From NCBI RefSeq assembly GCF_030269925.1, contig NC_085107.1, forward strand, positions 14,384,001-14,448,000: DNA of 64,000 nt. Direction: 5' to 3'. The notes beneath the pieces were generated by a model that saw nothing but the letters and a program-made list of their open reading frames with translations, did not search any database and was not told where the DNA came from. Origin of the DNA: Bombyx mori (lineage: Eukaryota > Arthropoda > Insecta > Lepidoptera > Bombycidae). Below are positions 12,301 through 27,300 of this stretch, in pieces; the stretch's first letter is position 1, and every line of letters begins with the position of its first letter. Position numbers and translations under genes: made by a program.

Positions 12301-15300
12301 CCCTGTAGATAGACCTGCCCTATTGAGTTTCTCGCCAGATCTTCACAATAGGTCGCGATTCCGATCCGGTGGTAGATTCGGCGAAGCACTACTTTTGCTA
12401 GGGCTAGTGTTAGCAAATTTTCTCAGTTGAGCCCGTGAGCTCACCTACCCGGCCGGGTGTAAATAGCGAGGATCTAATTGATATTTTTTTATTTGCTTTG
12501 GGTAGTTCGTTGTGTTATTCTACTCTAGTCTATTTGCAACTTGAAGTTTGAACCATACAAAAAAATAGTCGAGTACCTACGAGTTAACCTTAAACTTTAG
12601 TCGAGTGAATAAGCCAATAGCGTGCGACATTGTGAGACTAAGTATACTTTTTGTCAAGACCTCTCATAGCATTGGATCACCTGCATGTAGGCATTATTGT
12701 TGGATTCATGTCAAATAATTTCATAAATCGTGCGTTTTTTTAAATGTATAAATAATTAAATTAATATATTTTACAAACAACGTTGTAAAGTACGTATCGA
12801 GCAACCCAATAAATATTGGTTTCTTCATCTTTTGTAAAGGATTAATTTTTCATTAGTGAGGTGATAAACATATGTGACAAAATAATATGGACTACAAAAT
12901 TGTTTATCGACTAAATAAAATTCTGTTACTATGTATATATATGTTCACTCAATACACAACTCAACTGCGTTTACTTGAATATTCTCTCTCAGAAGAAGAT
13001 TTGGTTCGAAGATATAACTCAGCGTGAGTAACATTTGGTAACCTACTAAATGAAGCTTAAAACCAAAACAGGGTTTCTTTAGTAGTGCTTCATTAAAATA
13101 ATTGTAAATAGGATTTAATCATTTATTCATCATATTCATTGGAGATAGGATTTATGTGGAGCGATAGGTCTTTATTGGTGCATTTGACGACTAGAATATT
13201 TAGTGTGTCAAGAAGAAGAAATACTCGATAGAACAACCCTAGAAGGGAGTCACTCACATACATAAATATGCACGGCTGAAGACCTTTCCTTTGTCGTAGA
13301 AAACGAACACCAACGTTACGTAAATAAATATTTGCGTAAAACACCTTTATGTGAGTTTAAATCATTGTTCGACCAAGTGTTATTGTTGTTTTATTTAAAT
13401 CTTGTATTATTACAATATAACTGTCGTCCCCTTCTGTTTGTTCTCTTCACCATATTTACACAATAGGTATTTTAAAACAGAAAACAGCTCTCCTTATTTT
13501 AAATAATTCAAGTAACCATTTCCAATAAATTATGATGGAAACCAATATAAAAATATTCAGTTTGATTCGTTTTCCATTTAGAAATGGACAGGTTTAAAAA
13601 GGTTTTGCCAATGGTTGTTAAGTGCCTCGGCAATTAAAAGCTTTCCATCGATTTTTTGGCCCCTTTGAAAAGTATCTTCTGAATTTTGTTTATTTTCGCG
13701 GATCTAGTTCAAATTTCTAATCAAGCTTCGTAATAGGGTAACTTTTAATTACTTTACTCACTTCTTAAGGAAACCATCGTAATGAAACCAATCAATCCAA
13801 TATATTTTTTCTTCTTCGTTCTTGCATTTTGTTTGTTAGGCGTGTTAAACGTGGAAACAAAGAAAGTTATTACTTCGATACGGTAAAGCGAATTTCATTT
13901 TTTGGGTGAGTAAACAATTAGAAGCGTAATTTTTCACAAAGAAAACAAAAAAATCTTGTAATTATATTTTTTGTGTACTTATAACTTTTTCCGCATCTGT
14001 TTCGTGTGTTGATGTACATTAATTTTCAAGCATAATAGAATTTTTAATTAAACAATACCTTGAAGATATAAAATCAGTTTCGTTATTTTGATACAAAAAG
14101 GTGAAGTGTAGTCGTAATCGCGAAGATAAGATTACATGGTAAAAGATAAAAACTATTCTAATTTAGTACCCATTGGATTCTTGGAGGTCTTTGAAATACT
14201 TAAATTCAGAGTGTAACACTGTGCCTGTGTTTGGTATCGTAATATTTCATAACATTTTATTTAATATTATTATTTATATTGGCTTCATTGTTTACGTCGG
14301 TAGATAATCTAAAACACTTGGTTAATGGTTATCGTTGCCCATTTGGATATTTTGTGTTCTACTTTTTGTGGATGAATTTTCGAGTTCACGATCCACTTAC
14401 TGTTAATTGTTCAAGTTTTATTCCTGAATTCCTAGCCTAAATTATATTTTACACTGTAGCTGCTTTCCCAACGAATTTACAGGAATATAGGCAAGAAGAT
14501 GATATCATCTACCCTTGCGGCTCAAATTTTTTTTTGCATATTTCATCACTAATGGATAGAACCAAGTTCTTACCTTGCGTCAACAAATTTAAATACCCTG
14601 TTTGATTGAAGACATGTTGTGCACTGCTGTAATTTGTGCAGACTATTTGTGCAGACACAAATAGTCTGCACGGTCACAGAAGCCGGATGCACACATATTC
14701 CTGCAAATTGTATGATGCGACATCATTTATGGAATAGTCTTTTGTTATACCTACCATAAAGAGTAATATAGAACGACAAATATTTCAGAGATTCGTTCCG
14801 CTTAAATGATTATTTTTAATATAATATGAAGCAGTCGACTACAAAATTGCATCATAAATTTCTTCCGACGGCTAATAATATTTATAATAGTAATAAAAAA
14901 ACAACAGTTTAATGAAACATCTCAATTATATATGTACACTAGCAGACCCGGCCACACGTTGCTGTAGCTAAGGTTTTTGTTTCTAAGTAACACGTGGCCG
15001 GCTAAACTAATACCAAAAATTAACAAATTAAGGACAATTGGATTTCACTGTATTGCGTTTACTACGAAATAAATTTCACTTACACTTTAGCCTCAGTAAC
15101 ACGTGGTGTTTAGGCCATTAAATTGTAGCTTATGTGAAACGTTGGTATTTTTAACACCGCACTATCTATGAGATATCAATGTCAGACAGCATTACAATTG
15201 TCTGTAAAAACTGATTTAAGGTGCCATCTGTTTTAGACTATGAAACTTACAATTAATAACAATAATCAACATAAGAAATCATTTTATTGTTAATCAATAT

Positions 15301-18300
15301 ATATTGCGACCATTAATCGAAATAAAAACTATCCTATGGCCCAAGTTGGACCAAAACACTTATTTAAAAAAAAATAAGTTAACATCGGTTCAGTAGCTTA
15401 GGTGTCCATCGCGGACAAACAACGTGACCTCTTATCTGACCTTCATGATTGATTTATGTGCTGAACGATAACCCCGCAGAATGATTGCAAACATTGTAAA
15501 CATCATAATGCAATGCAAAAATATGAAATTGACGATTGAACGACGAACAATTCCACTAAGTGATTAATATAAAAATTATGTATTAACTCATACAACACCA
15601 GTTTGTAAAGTACGAATCGAACCACGAGAAAATATTTTTATTAGAAGCAATTTTTTTTCGTCACTGATGTGATACTTAAAGAGAAAGTTTACAAAATGCC
15701 GCGGTAAATTGAATTATATATTTAGCTACATTTCTTAGTATTATACAATACAATTTTTAGTATGCGTTTTATTATTGTAATAAGCAGAATGACCGTGTTT
15801 ACGCTCAGAGTTCTACAGAAGATCACTAGGATACTGCGTGAGCAATGTCCGGTTTCAGTGATGTTCCATAACCAAGAATAGCCTTCTCAGACAATGCAAA
15901 GGCTCATAAAGATAAATGTTGATGCACCAGGCGTGGTTTTAAAGGTACATATCTGACTACAATTTTCTTGTTATGGTGATTTATGAAGGTAGCAGCAGCA
16001 TTCTAAGCAAAAATGTCAACCGTTAAGAGCACCCCCAACCTCGAAGCTTGCTATTATGTCTCGCCAGCTCTGATAAAAGACACTTCACACTGCAAGTGGC
16101 AGGCTAAGCTCATAATGGTTAGATAAACGCTAAAATGAGTCTTTCGAGCATCAAATTCACGAGAAGTGATGGCGCTGCACACACCGATCAGGTCCCATCC
16201 TCGCTCGTCTCCAGCTGGCTATCAAAGTGAACCGACAGCTGTCTACTTATAGACAGGATCATTTACAAATGAATGACCGATATTGATTACTGCCGAATTT
16301 GTTTCAGAAGTTCTGTGTATAAAAAAAATCGGTTGTCGGACAACGTCATAAGAAAATACGCCTCAGAGCGAGGTAACGCCGCATGAGTCATGTTTTTTCG
16401 TGCTTGCAGCCGGCTCCATCGAATTATAAGACGTTGTCACGTCAAAAATGGTTTTTATTCACATAGCATATTTGTGTCCGAATAAACAATTACAAATTAC
16501 AGTTTTTGTTTACTTCAGCAACGCAGTTAGCGTCAGATGTTTACACTGGGATATTCTATTAGAGCACATACATATCTTTAGCAAACGTATTCTACTATTG
16601 GTGGGATTGCAGGCTAGGCTTTCATTTCGTCCGTCCCTTTATTACACTTTACTCGAAAAATTGGTGCACACAGATATGAAAATAAGAATTTCATTTTTCG
16701 AGATGAACACATCAGCAAAATTACAAATTCATATTAGCTCGGTTTCTAGTTTTTGTTTTATATCTTATATGTTTGGAAGAGCTCACGGCCCACCTGGTGT
16801 TAATTTTTAGCCTCACTCTCATAATTTCATTTCGTTAAATAGTAATTGTTAAGATAAATAGTGTAAAAAAATGGTAATGTTACAATAAGCATTTGTTTAA
16901 TATGCATTTTTGTATCAAAACGCCTCCTTGCATCCTGCATTTTTACTTGCTTTTCCAATTTCGATAGAATGCATTTTTATGGTTAATGACCTGAATTTCC
17001 AGCGTTGGCTCCAGATATAGGAACTTCTCAACAGTAAACAGGAAATACCCGGAAATTCATGCACGCAATTTAATAAAAGCCAATTTTTAATTTAAATGGG
17101 GCATTGTCACTGCGCTCAAAGTAGGGACCTGACTATGAAACTGATTCAATTAAATGTTGTCTACCACTGTCAAAGTGTTGTCTACTTATTAATTTTGTTT
17201 AAATTCAATATATAATCCTAACACTTTCAATGTCACTATTAAAATATTGATTTAAGTTTGGTGGTATTAAAAAGCGGTGAGCTGCATCAATCACTATACC
17301 GATTAGAGATAAAATCTTTATAAACACTGTCTAAAATGAAAAATATTTTGTTTTCATTTCAAAATAAACACCGACCGACTTTGAAAGATAAATATACAGC
17401 AATCATGCCTTATGACGTGTTGACTCTCTGAACTCGAACTGAAATGCTAATATTAAATGGCGATGAGCCAGTTTTTGTTATCAATGATACGAAACAACAA
17501 ATATTAGGGGTTAAGTTATGAAATTGCCGATTTGTACTGAAAATTTTAAATTGATGTTTTTTTAACATCTTTATTTAATTAAAATATCTACCATTATAAT
17601 CTATACATTACTGCCATCAAATTGGAAGGTAATTTATGTCTTTGCGATAGAACTCTAGTGATCTAGATTCTACAAACTGTGTGAAAGCATTTTGTACTAC
17701 CTCCTGGGAAGAAAACTTTTTATCACGTAGAAAATTGTCCAAATCAGTCATCAGTCCGTTGGAGCATGGCTTTGCGAATACGGAGGGCGATGAATGGTTC
17801 CTATTGCAATTCCTGTAGAGTTAAAACGGTTTCTCGTGCTGTATGAGGTCTCGCGTTATCATGGAGCAATAATGGTGAAGATCGGTCCATGAGTTGGGGC
17901 TGTTTCACTGCAAGTTACCGGACTTGTCGCTTCCGACCGTCGTGGCTACGATGCTCGGCAGCGACGAGTCCTGGCAGGCGATGCTCGACTTCTGCGAGTC
18001 CACCATCTCGCAGAAGGAGGCGGCGGAACGGGAGAGGGAGAGCTCTTCTTCCCTCTCGGCGCCGTGCCGCCGCCGTCGAGCCGGGGTTCGGAGGAGGGCG
18101 TTTGTCCAGCTCCAGCCCCTATGAGGAGGCAGTCTCCTCCCGGTGATGGTCACGGGGCGACCTAAGGGGGTTGAGGCTGCGCTGCACGCTACCGTCACTC
18201 TAGCGCGCTGGCACCAGGAGGACGGGACGGCGCGTCGGCGGCTGCGGACTGCGATGCGGTCCGCATTTTCGTCGTCGCTGTCGTCGCCGAACATACTGTT

Positions 18301-21300
18301 GAAGAGCAACCCGGTCGGCGGTGTATCGCGTTCCGACCCGGCAGGCTGGTTCTGGCCCAGCGGGGTATCCCGGAACACCAGCGGCACCGCCCGGGCGGCC
18401 TGGTAGGGCCGCCGTACCGCGGAGACCGACGTCGTTGGTCGTCGACTATCGCCTCGACGACCCGTCGGTCGGGCGTCCTCGGGGTGGCGCCGCGTGTCTG
18501 GTTGTAGTGTTGACCGCGGGAACCCCCCTACTCTGAACGGGTTCTGACCCCGGACGGAGATCGGACGTCGGGTGTAAGAGTGCAGGGGAGTCGTTTAGTG
18601 GGTGGGCCCTAAAATCCTTGGGCCCGCGATCTGCTCTCAACACCTGCAGATCGTTGAGTCTCACATACCCCGCGCGCCCCCTAGGCGCGGGGACCTCGTA
18701 GGAGGTTCGGCCCCCGGCGCGAAAAAAAAAAAAATATGTTTCACTGCAAGTTTTGCTATCATTCATGAAGCCATCGTATTTTACGTAATATTTAAATTTT
18801 GTATTTGTTAGCCAGCACGGTAACGTATTCTCATTGTGCTTATTTTTGCCGCGAAGCAGTCAAGTATTGCAGCTTAAAGAGCGATTCGCCTCAAGATATA
18901 AAATCGAAGTCTTAATTGTATTTGTTGTATAAAGGCTGTCCCGCCCTCCGAAAACCGGAATGCAGGAGTTTTATTCATAATGCTATATCTAGAAAAACCT
19001 GAATTCACCTTATTGTTACCATTCCAATCCGATAATTATAGAGATAAACTGTCGACTGGTTTTTACCACATGTCGGTGTGTGGTATTTTACCGAAGTGAC
19101 ACATTGTGGTATCATGACGTATACATCCACGCTACAATGTTGTGGTATGGTATGGTGATGACGTCGCGTTGTGTTCGGGCCGTGTAAATCCTATTTTAAG
19201 AGGAAGCACTGTTAATTAGAACAACATTATTTTCGATTCCCACATCAGGCAAACATTCGTATGATGAACAGGTTTGTTTGCTTTTTGTCTGGGAGTTTAT
19301 TATCTATATAATATGTATATATTTAAACGTACATATATGTATAAGTATATATATCACTCTCTGGTATATTATAACACAGGAAAGCATAATTAGGTGTGAT
19401 TTGTTCCCAGTTATTTATTATTAAACTTTCTTAACACAATAAAATATGAACGCAGTTTAAAAAACTTTCAATGTTTTTTTTTTAATTTAGTTCCAATTCG
19501 CGACTGATATTTTTTATAAATATCTCAAAAGCGTTATAGTAGTGTAGTATTTAGCACGATTGGCTAGATTTTACCGGAAACACATGTCTTTACGGTGACC
19601 CCGAGGACGTTTGCTTTATCCGCTACCGTGAAAACTATTTTTAATCTTGTGATCTGGTTTTATTAGCTTATACTTTTAGATAGAAATATAGGTCGCACCT
19701 GATCACAGATCCCGACAGTTTGATTGATGAAAACACGAAAATATCGTGACACTTGATTTTTAATAATAATTCTAATTTATGGGTTCCGATTTATGGATTT
19801 TACCGTAGAAACGAATCTAATAGAACAAGCAATTCTATCGAGACTACGACCTCATGTCTCAAGATTTGTTCACTCGTCTAGCTAAAAAAGACTGTTGGCT
19901 TTTATTAGATAATTTATATTATTGTATTTTGTGGTCAATATAAACAATCCCCGCGTGGCGGTAACGTTGTGCTGTTCACTTTAATCTTATTTTTAACTGT
20001 AACAATGTTAATTTTAAATTATATCATATTAATGGATAAATTTATTATTTTCTTTTATTTTGAGTTCCAACGTTTGTATTGAAGTAGAAGGTGCTTAACG
20101 AAAGACGAAGTGTACAAAATGAATGTCGGTCTCATGACGATCATAACTGGCCAGTAATAGCTTTATTGTATTTCGTAATATATAACAACTCCAATTAATT
20201 TTTAATTACATTTTGTCAACAGGAGCACATCTACGCAGGGCTGCCTCGCAACAAGCTGAAAAACGCAGGTCGTCTCTCGGCAACGTGCCTGTTAACAGAC
20301 ACAGAGCTTCAGATGCATTCTTGGATCCTCATCATGCCGCCATTCTCTTCCGCGATTCCAGAGGGGTATGTTACTTCAATTTGAATTTTAATACATTTGC
20401 ACCCTTTTCACTATCGTAGTCGGCAAAGATAAACTAGAACACCGAGCGACTTCATTTTGGTAGGACCTCTTGTGAGTCCGCACGGGTTGGTAACACCACC
20501 CTGCCTATTTCTGCCGTGAAGCAATAATGCGTTTCGGTTTGAAGGGTGGGGTAGCCGTTGTAACTATACTGAGACCTTAGAACTTATATCTCAATGTGGG
20601 TGGCGCATTTACGTTGTAGATGTCTATGGGCTCCAGTAACCACTTAACATCAGGTGGGCTGTGAGCTCGTCCACCCATCTAAGCAATAAAAAAAAATCGC
20701 TCAAGACATTGATATCAACCCTAATAATTAATTATTTATTCATAATTAAATGGCAATCAAGATGGAAAGATCAAACAGTTAATTCCATTCCAAACAATTA
20801 ATGTTTAATTAAAGTTTAGTTAAACACTTGCGCTGCTATCTATCGCTGTTTGTCTATATTCATATTTTTCTCATGTAACTAGGTACGAGGTTAATTAACG
20901 TATACATAAAATTCGTTTCAGCTTCCCGTCGCTGACCCGTTCCTGGAGAAAGTTAGCCTTTCGGATTTAGGTAAGTTCAAGGACTTAAAATAATATTTAA
21001 AGGTGTTAAAATCCTATTTGAATCCTGTTAGTGTCGTCCAATGCGAACGTGAGGAAACGCTTGATTGTCCCACATCTCTATCCACATTTTTTGACGTGAC
21101 AACGTCTTATAATTCGATGGAGCCGGCTGCACGCACAAAAAGACTTGACTCATGCGGCGTTACCTCGCTCTTAGGCGTATTTTCTTATGAAGTTGTCACG
21201 TTCAACTACCGTCAGTAAACCGACTTTACAGACAACCGATTTTTTTTAATAGTGTCTGTTTTTGAGCACTGATTATAGGTGGTCTATACTTGGATGTTCG

Positions 21301-24300
21301 TCTCAATTTACTACAATAACTACTCGTAAACTCGGGATAGTAGGCGTTGATGTCGTTTGAACTTGATCAATATGTGCAGTGGGTTTGTACCGCTGTCTAC
21401 TATCGCGTTTAGCCAAATGTGTAGCCGGCTGTGTTGCTTTTAACAGTTGCAGCGAAAGTATAAATTCCGTCAAAAAAGAAAGAAACCTTGGTATATTTAT
21501 TGGGAGACGACGTTGATACAACGGACACTACTGAAAACGACGACGCTATCGGGAAATCATAATAGAACAATATGAAAGCGCTTGTGGGACTTTCTATAAC
21601 GTAACATAACATTTATAACATTAATAATAATAAAGCCATTGTAATTTTGAGTTGCACTATTGGATATTGGTAATACTTGGGGCATAATCTCGACGCTTTC
21701 GACCAATATTTTTTTGTAGCGTTCAGAAATGTTGCTTTTCTGATTAACGGAGTATGATGGCTGTTATTCCAATGAAATTGAGTCATTTATACCGCGGTCT
21801 GTACTGGTTGTTGTGTGTTTTGAAATCAAGGGTAGTTCGTGTTACATACATGTGAATTAATTGGATGCATTTTCAATATTAACTAAGACATTCTGTCTGC
21901 ACTTTGAAATTGGACAATTTGTTACTAAAAAGTAACGATTACTTATTAATAACAAAATTAAAGTAAAAATGTATGCGTCCGCGGCCCTAGGTTGTAGTGT
22001 ACTACAAAATATAAGCAGAGCCATTTGTCTCGACGATGAAAGGAAACGAAAAATATCACTTTATCCGCTTTACAAAGTTGTCTTGTTTGCAGGTTTCGAT
22101 GAAAAAAGTATTTTTCAAGACTTTAGATAAGTCATATCTATACTATACTAATATTATAAAGAGGAAAGATTTGTTTGTTTGTTTGTATTGAATAGGCTCC
22201 GAAAGTACTGAACCCATTTGAAAAATTCTTTCACTGTTTGGAAGTTACACTACCCCGAACGACATAGGCTATATTCTTTTTTAACAAAAATTAGGAATCC
22301 TTACTAAAGTCCAATAATGTAACCCAAGGTGTAAAAAAATTACCTAAAATATTCTTTACATCGCGTGCGAGGCGAAAACTATTGATGATAAAATAAAATA
22401 ATGTGCTATGACTTTGTAGAACATATTATTATTTACAAAAAGTGTCGCGGCAGCATATGTCTAACTATTATAGTTATGTCACAATAGGTGTTCTTTAATT
22501 TAAAAAAAATAAAACATCGTCAAAATAATATCGTTTATGATGTAGTTGTCGACGTCGCGCGTTGATCAAAATAATAATATTCAAACTATCTATATATTAA
22601 TAAGTGAAGCAAAAACTTTGTATCCCTTTTTACGAAAATTGCGCAGACGGAGGAGTATGAAATTTTCCACACTTATAGAGAATATAGAGAAGAAGTGCAC
22701 AATGCTAATATTTTTTTAAAATAATGCATAAAATATACATTAAATCAATAAAGAAAACATTACACACACTACATACCATGTATTTGACGCACACACGCAT
22801 GCATACTATTTATTGTCAAATTTTTGTTCTTGACGTCTGTTGTCAAATTGAGAATAGATTATATATTGTTTGTCTTTATTAATATTCTTTTATAGTGTAG
22901 TCTTGGCGAAATTTGTGTTTATAGAAGTATAAAATACAATCATAATAGTGTACAAACTTACAATTCCAATTAATTATAGTCGAATTTCGACTACTGTGGG
23001 ACCTCTAGTCTTTATAATATTCTTTTTTTAGTAACCTGACGCAAATAGAAGGGTGTGTGTATTATAATTTTTTAATTTGAAATTTTTGTTAAAGGCCCGA
23101 GCGAAGCTGGAGCGGTCCGCTAGTATTTTGATAAATTGCAACTTAGTATAATCTCGAAGTTATTTAGTAATCGAATTATACATTAAAAAAAAAAGAAAAC
23201 AATCACATGTTAGTTATTCACGTCCAATACAAACTGAAATCAACCGAAAGATCTAGAATTTGGTGACTAGCCTTCTGTTTGAAAACAAATATATATATAT
23301 ATTAGGAATAACAAACAGTGGCTAAACCGTTTTTCTAACTTTTGTTTCCGGAGTGGTGTACTTACTGTGGTGCAATAGTATTTTGAAAGTACACGGATGA
23401 GTGATAAACTATCAGGCTAATGATATTTTATTTTCAACAATGTAAATACGAATAACAAAATGATTTTTTTTCTGCGCAATGTCGAATTAACGATGCAATT
23501 ACGTCGTTTTGACCACAGTGCTTTGTGTGAACTCTTGTATGAGGTTCGGAATTGAATTCCGGCTTGAGTCAGTAAATATATATAAAAAAAAAGAAGAAAA
23601 AATTGTCTGAGTCTTTAACTTTCATTTTGAATATTATTACACTCTGACGTAATAATTAATTTGTTTTGCAACTATTTTTTAATATTTTTATAATATGTGG
23701 TACTCGGTTAGATGATAAAAATTAACAAGCATAGCATAGCATAGGAGCATAGCACAACCATGGCAGAAACAGGAAGGCATTATTCGAGATTCGCGCCGTA
23801 TTTAAATGGCTGCTCCTTCCACTCTATCTAGTCCGCCGCTCAGGTTTGTCTCCCATGTTTAGAGGTCGTCGTAGCGTAATGGTTAAGACTTCCTGTGTCT
23901 TCATATCGAGTGATGCAACTATGGCGGTTGTCAAATACTTTTTTAACGCTGGGGAATCCGTTTGCTGAAACCCGGTCGAGGGGGGTAACAGACTGTGTTA
24001 TGTCGGTCCCCGAGAAGTCAAATCCTGCAGTCAGGTTGTAGGCACCAGCATTCCGCCTACATTTATCGCGAAGGAGTCATCCTTTAAACCGTACAGCTAA
24101 AAAGGAAAACACTACGATTGATAGTGGTGTTGTTAATCCTTTGCACTCACCTAAGCACTCAATAGGCACCAAGTGTACGCCAGCTTTTGGGTTTAAAATT
24201 ACATTTGTTTCGAGCACTTTGTATGAAATTTATATATATGTATATACATACATACCCAAAAGTATTACCAGCAATTCTGTAATAGATCTGGTTATGCTAG

Positions 24301-27300
24301 GAATGAATGCAAGGTATAATTTCGAATACAGTTAGCGATTAATGATGTGTAATTGAACAGTATGGACATAAATACGTCTAAAACGACCTTGCGGGCGACG
24401 CGGTTTCTTAGTTGAGCTTTCATAGAGATCATCGTACGATCGTCTCTTCCGTGTGGTCTGTGTTGTGGCATGCACGGTTTTGATATTCTAAACATAGATT
24501 ATCGAGGAGAGATGCCAACGTCGTACCGAACTATTTTCCTTTTGTCCTGTATTTATATGTCTAAACTGTTGTTATTCTTTACAATGATTTAGACTAATAC
24601 GAATTCGAGTCATATAAAAGATATCATTTTTCTTGAGGAAATTAAAGTTTAATTTTAAATTTAGATCGTTATTTTGAAACTTAGTCCTTTTTTTTTAAGT
24701 GGCGAATGAATGTTGCGCTTTGTATTTTTGTTTATGACGGTCATGACCAGAACGAATTTGTTTGGTAAGAGAATGCGCGATTGGTTGTGGTTGGGTCACG
24801 TATCCCCTGTTTGTGGTGTGGGCGTGGATCGGTACAGGGCAGGCGGCCAAGCAGCAGTTGCGCGTCTAGAAGCGGTGTCAAGTTCGTCGCGCGTCTCCCG
24901 GCGCGGGCAGCGGTCGTCGGCAGACGTGGTGCTTATAAATAGCAGTGAGCCGTGGGAGGCGCGGCGGGCCGCACCGAGTGGCGCATGGCGACGGGCAATG
25001 CGCTGCCCGGCTTCTGCGCATGCTGCGCTTACACTACTTCTCGGACAACCCCGCGCTCGCCGTCGACGACTCCGAGGAGTCCGTTTACTCCATCGATCTC
25101 ATCAAGGAATTCGAAGCGGTCGGACGGGCATGGAAGGCGTTCCTTGCCGACTGGCTCCTGAAAGGTGTTAGATTGTTTATGTCACCCACGCCGCCGGAGC
25201 GTCGCTTGTTGATGTTTTCGTTATGTTACTGTGCGCAGCTGCATGCAAATAAACAAAGGTGCCACAAGAAATCATTAAGCGTCATCTCTCATCGGTTTCC
25301 TTAGTTCTCGTTGTGATAATTGAAGTCAACATTCGGAATAACCAAGATCTAAATATGAAAACAAAATAATTACACCGTCTCCTACAGCAATTTCGTATTT
25401 TTGTTTTATCTTATTAAAATAAAATAATTAAATAATATGTTTGGTTATTACTTCGATGCTCCGTTTTGTGAATTATGAGTGCGTTTAACGGTCTAGTTCC
25501 AAGGTAAGATGGTGATCCTGTTATTATTGAAATTGAAGCTTGTAAACTCAATACTATGACTGTTTTAGTTCAAATAGCCTAATTGTTTTAAAAGAAAATC
25601 ATGTTCGAAATAGTATTAAAATCTTACAATGCTAAACAAATCTAAGCCATTGCTGCCGTCATTCGAGGTTTCTCGTGACGTCATGGCCTCAGAACCGCTC
25701 GCGCAACTCACCGGCATCGGTGCTGAACGTAAATAAACAAAACTATGACTAGTTTTCCTGCATTCGTTGGCATTGGTACAGTCTTACACCTAGCAACAGG
25801 AGACGCGATGTACAATGTATCAACATGTCAAATAAAAACTTTTTAGTAAAGGAATTCCAAAGACATTTCTGTACGTAATAACTGCTTCATGTCAGTAGGA
25901 ATCGGAAAAATGTTCGTTGTGCTCTCGACCCTGGAATACTATTAAGAAATTGTTGTGGCACATTACATATTAACTTAATTAATGCGCTTTTTACTAAATT
26001 AATTAAAACATTCGCGAAAAGGTGACAATTAAAAATGTTAACTTTCGATAAATTAAGAGAATTGTGGCACCAATGTGGTGTCGCTGCAAATTCTTGAACG
26101 AGAAGCGTTGGTACGGCAATATACTATATAAGCGGGAATTGAAGAACAAGATTGAATAAATACGCTTCGCGTAACCTTCGGGCTCTCAGAACGACGAGGG
26201 TAATGGCACGTGTACAAAAATAAATTTAAGATTTTTTCGGTTCTAGAGCGTCTTAAATATAATTAAAACTACTTGCACTTACGTTTTTTTTTTACTGTCA
26301 TTATATTATTTGCAACGTTTCGAAAACTACAGTTTGTTGTATTCGTGGTTTCCAATTAAAAAAAAAAATAGTTTTAAATATTATAATAGTAGGTTTTTTT
26401 AAAGGTTTTATTAAATTACAATGTTCATGGTTTCCGTTGTTATCATCTGCTTGAGAGTCCTGGCCATCAAAAAATATGTTTTGCCTATTTTGACTTTGCC
26501 CGAGGTCACGCTCATAATTAGGAACATTAATGCATGTAAAAACTTCAAAAGTACAGAAAACGCATAACCTTTGCATGCTAATCGTTTAAAAACTATATTA
26601 TAAAAATGTCATAGAAATGATTTGAAATTACAATGACAAATATTCTTATCGATATCTAACTAACGCGATAACTATCCGGGTAACTACATAATACATGATG
26701 ATTAGTTAAATATATCATTATCTTAATATTAATAACAAGTAATTTACTAATTAATCAATTTACGTTCATAAATTCATCACCAATAACTTTTTAGAGAGCG
26801 TTTTGGAAACTTGACGAACTTTATATTGCATTATTCAGGTTTTAATATCGCTCTCCTTCACAGCTGCTTTTAACGATAGGGGCGGGTTGGAGTATAGTGC
26901 TTTTACTTCTTATAAGCACCATAGAGCATGTATAGGATAAGTTTGAAACCAAATTACTAAAAATAATACATCCGTTTATATGCGAGATCTCAAATTTGCA
27001 CTGTATGCAAAATGGAATGCAATATCTTAAGAATTTTATTGAAATCTTGAATAGGGATTGTATCAAGAAGATTCTTAATAGCACGTAGAGCTAGACAAGG
27101 GTAGGCTGTTGCCTTGTTACTGTTACTGTTAGTAAAGGACTGATTATGGTCTCCGTCATAAGGTTCAAAAAATCTAGAAGGTCGTGTAGTAAGAACGATT
27201 TCTGAATGTTGCCTTGTTACTGTTACTGTTAGTAAAGGACTGATTATGGTCTCCGTCATAAGGTTCAAAAAATCTAGAAGGTCGTGTAGTAAGAACGATT

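Noticed and set aside
23873..23883. tRNA-like A box (TAGCGTAATGG)
   Set aside because: No B box or cloverleaf found nearby, so no tRNA gene or tRNA-derived SINE is called.
24710..25171. 153-codon ORF over the alternative first exon
   Set aside because: Arg/Ala-rich frame typical of a GC-rich island; the frame from ATG 25020 has better codon use and the right phase for splicing.
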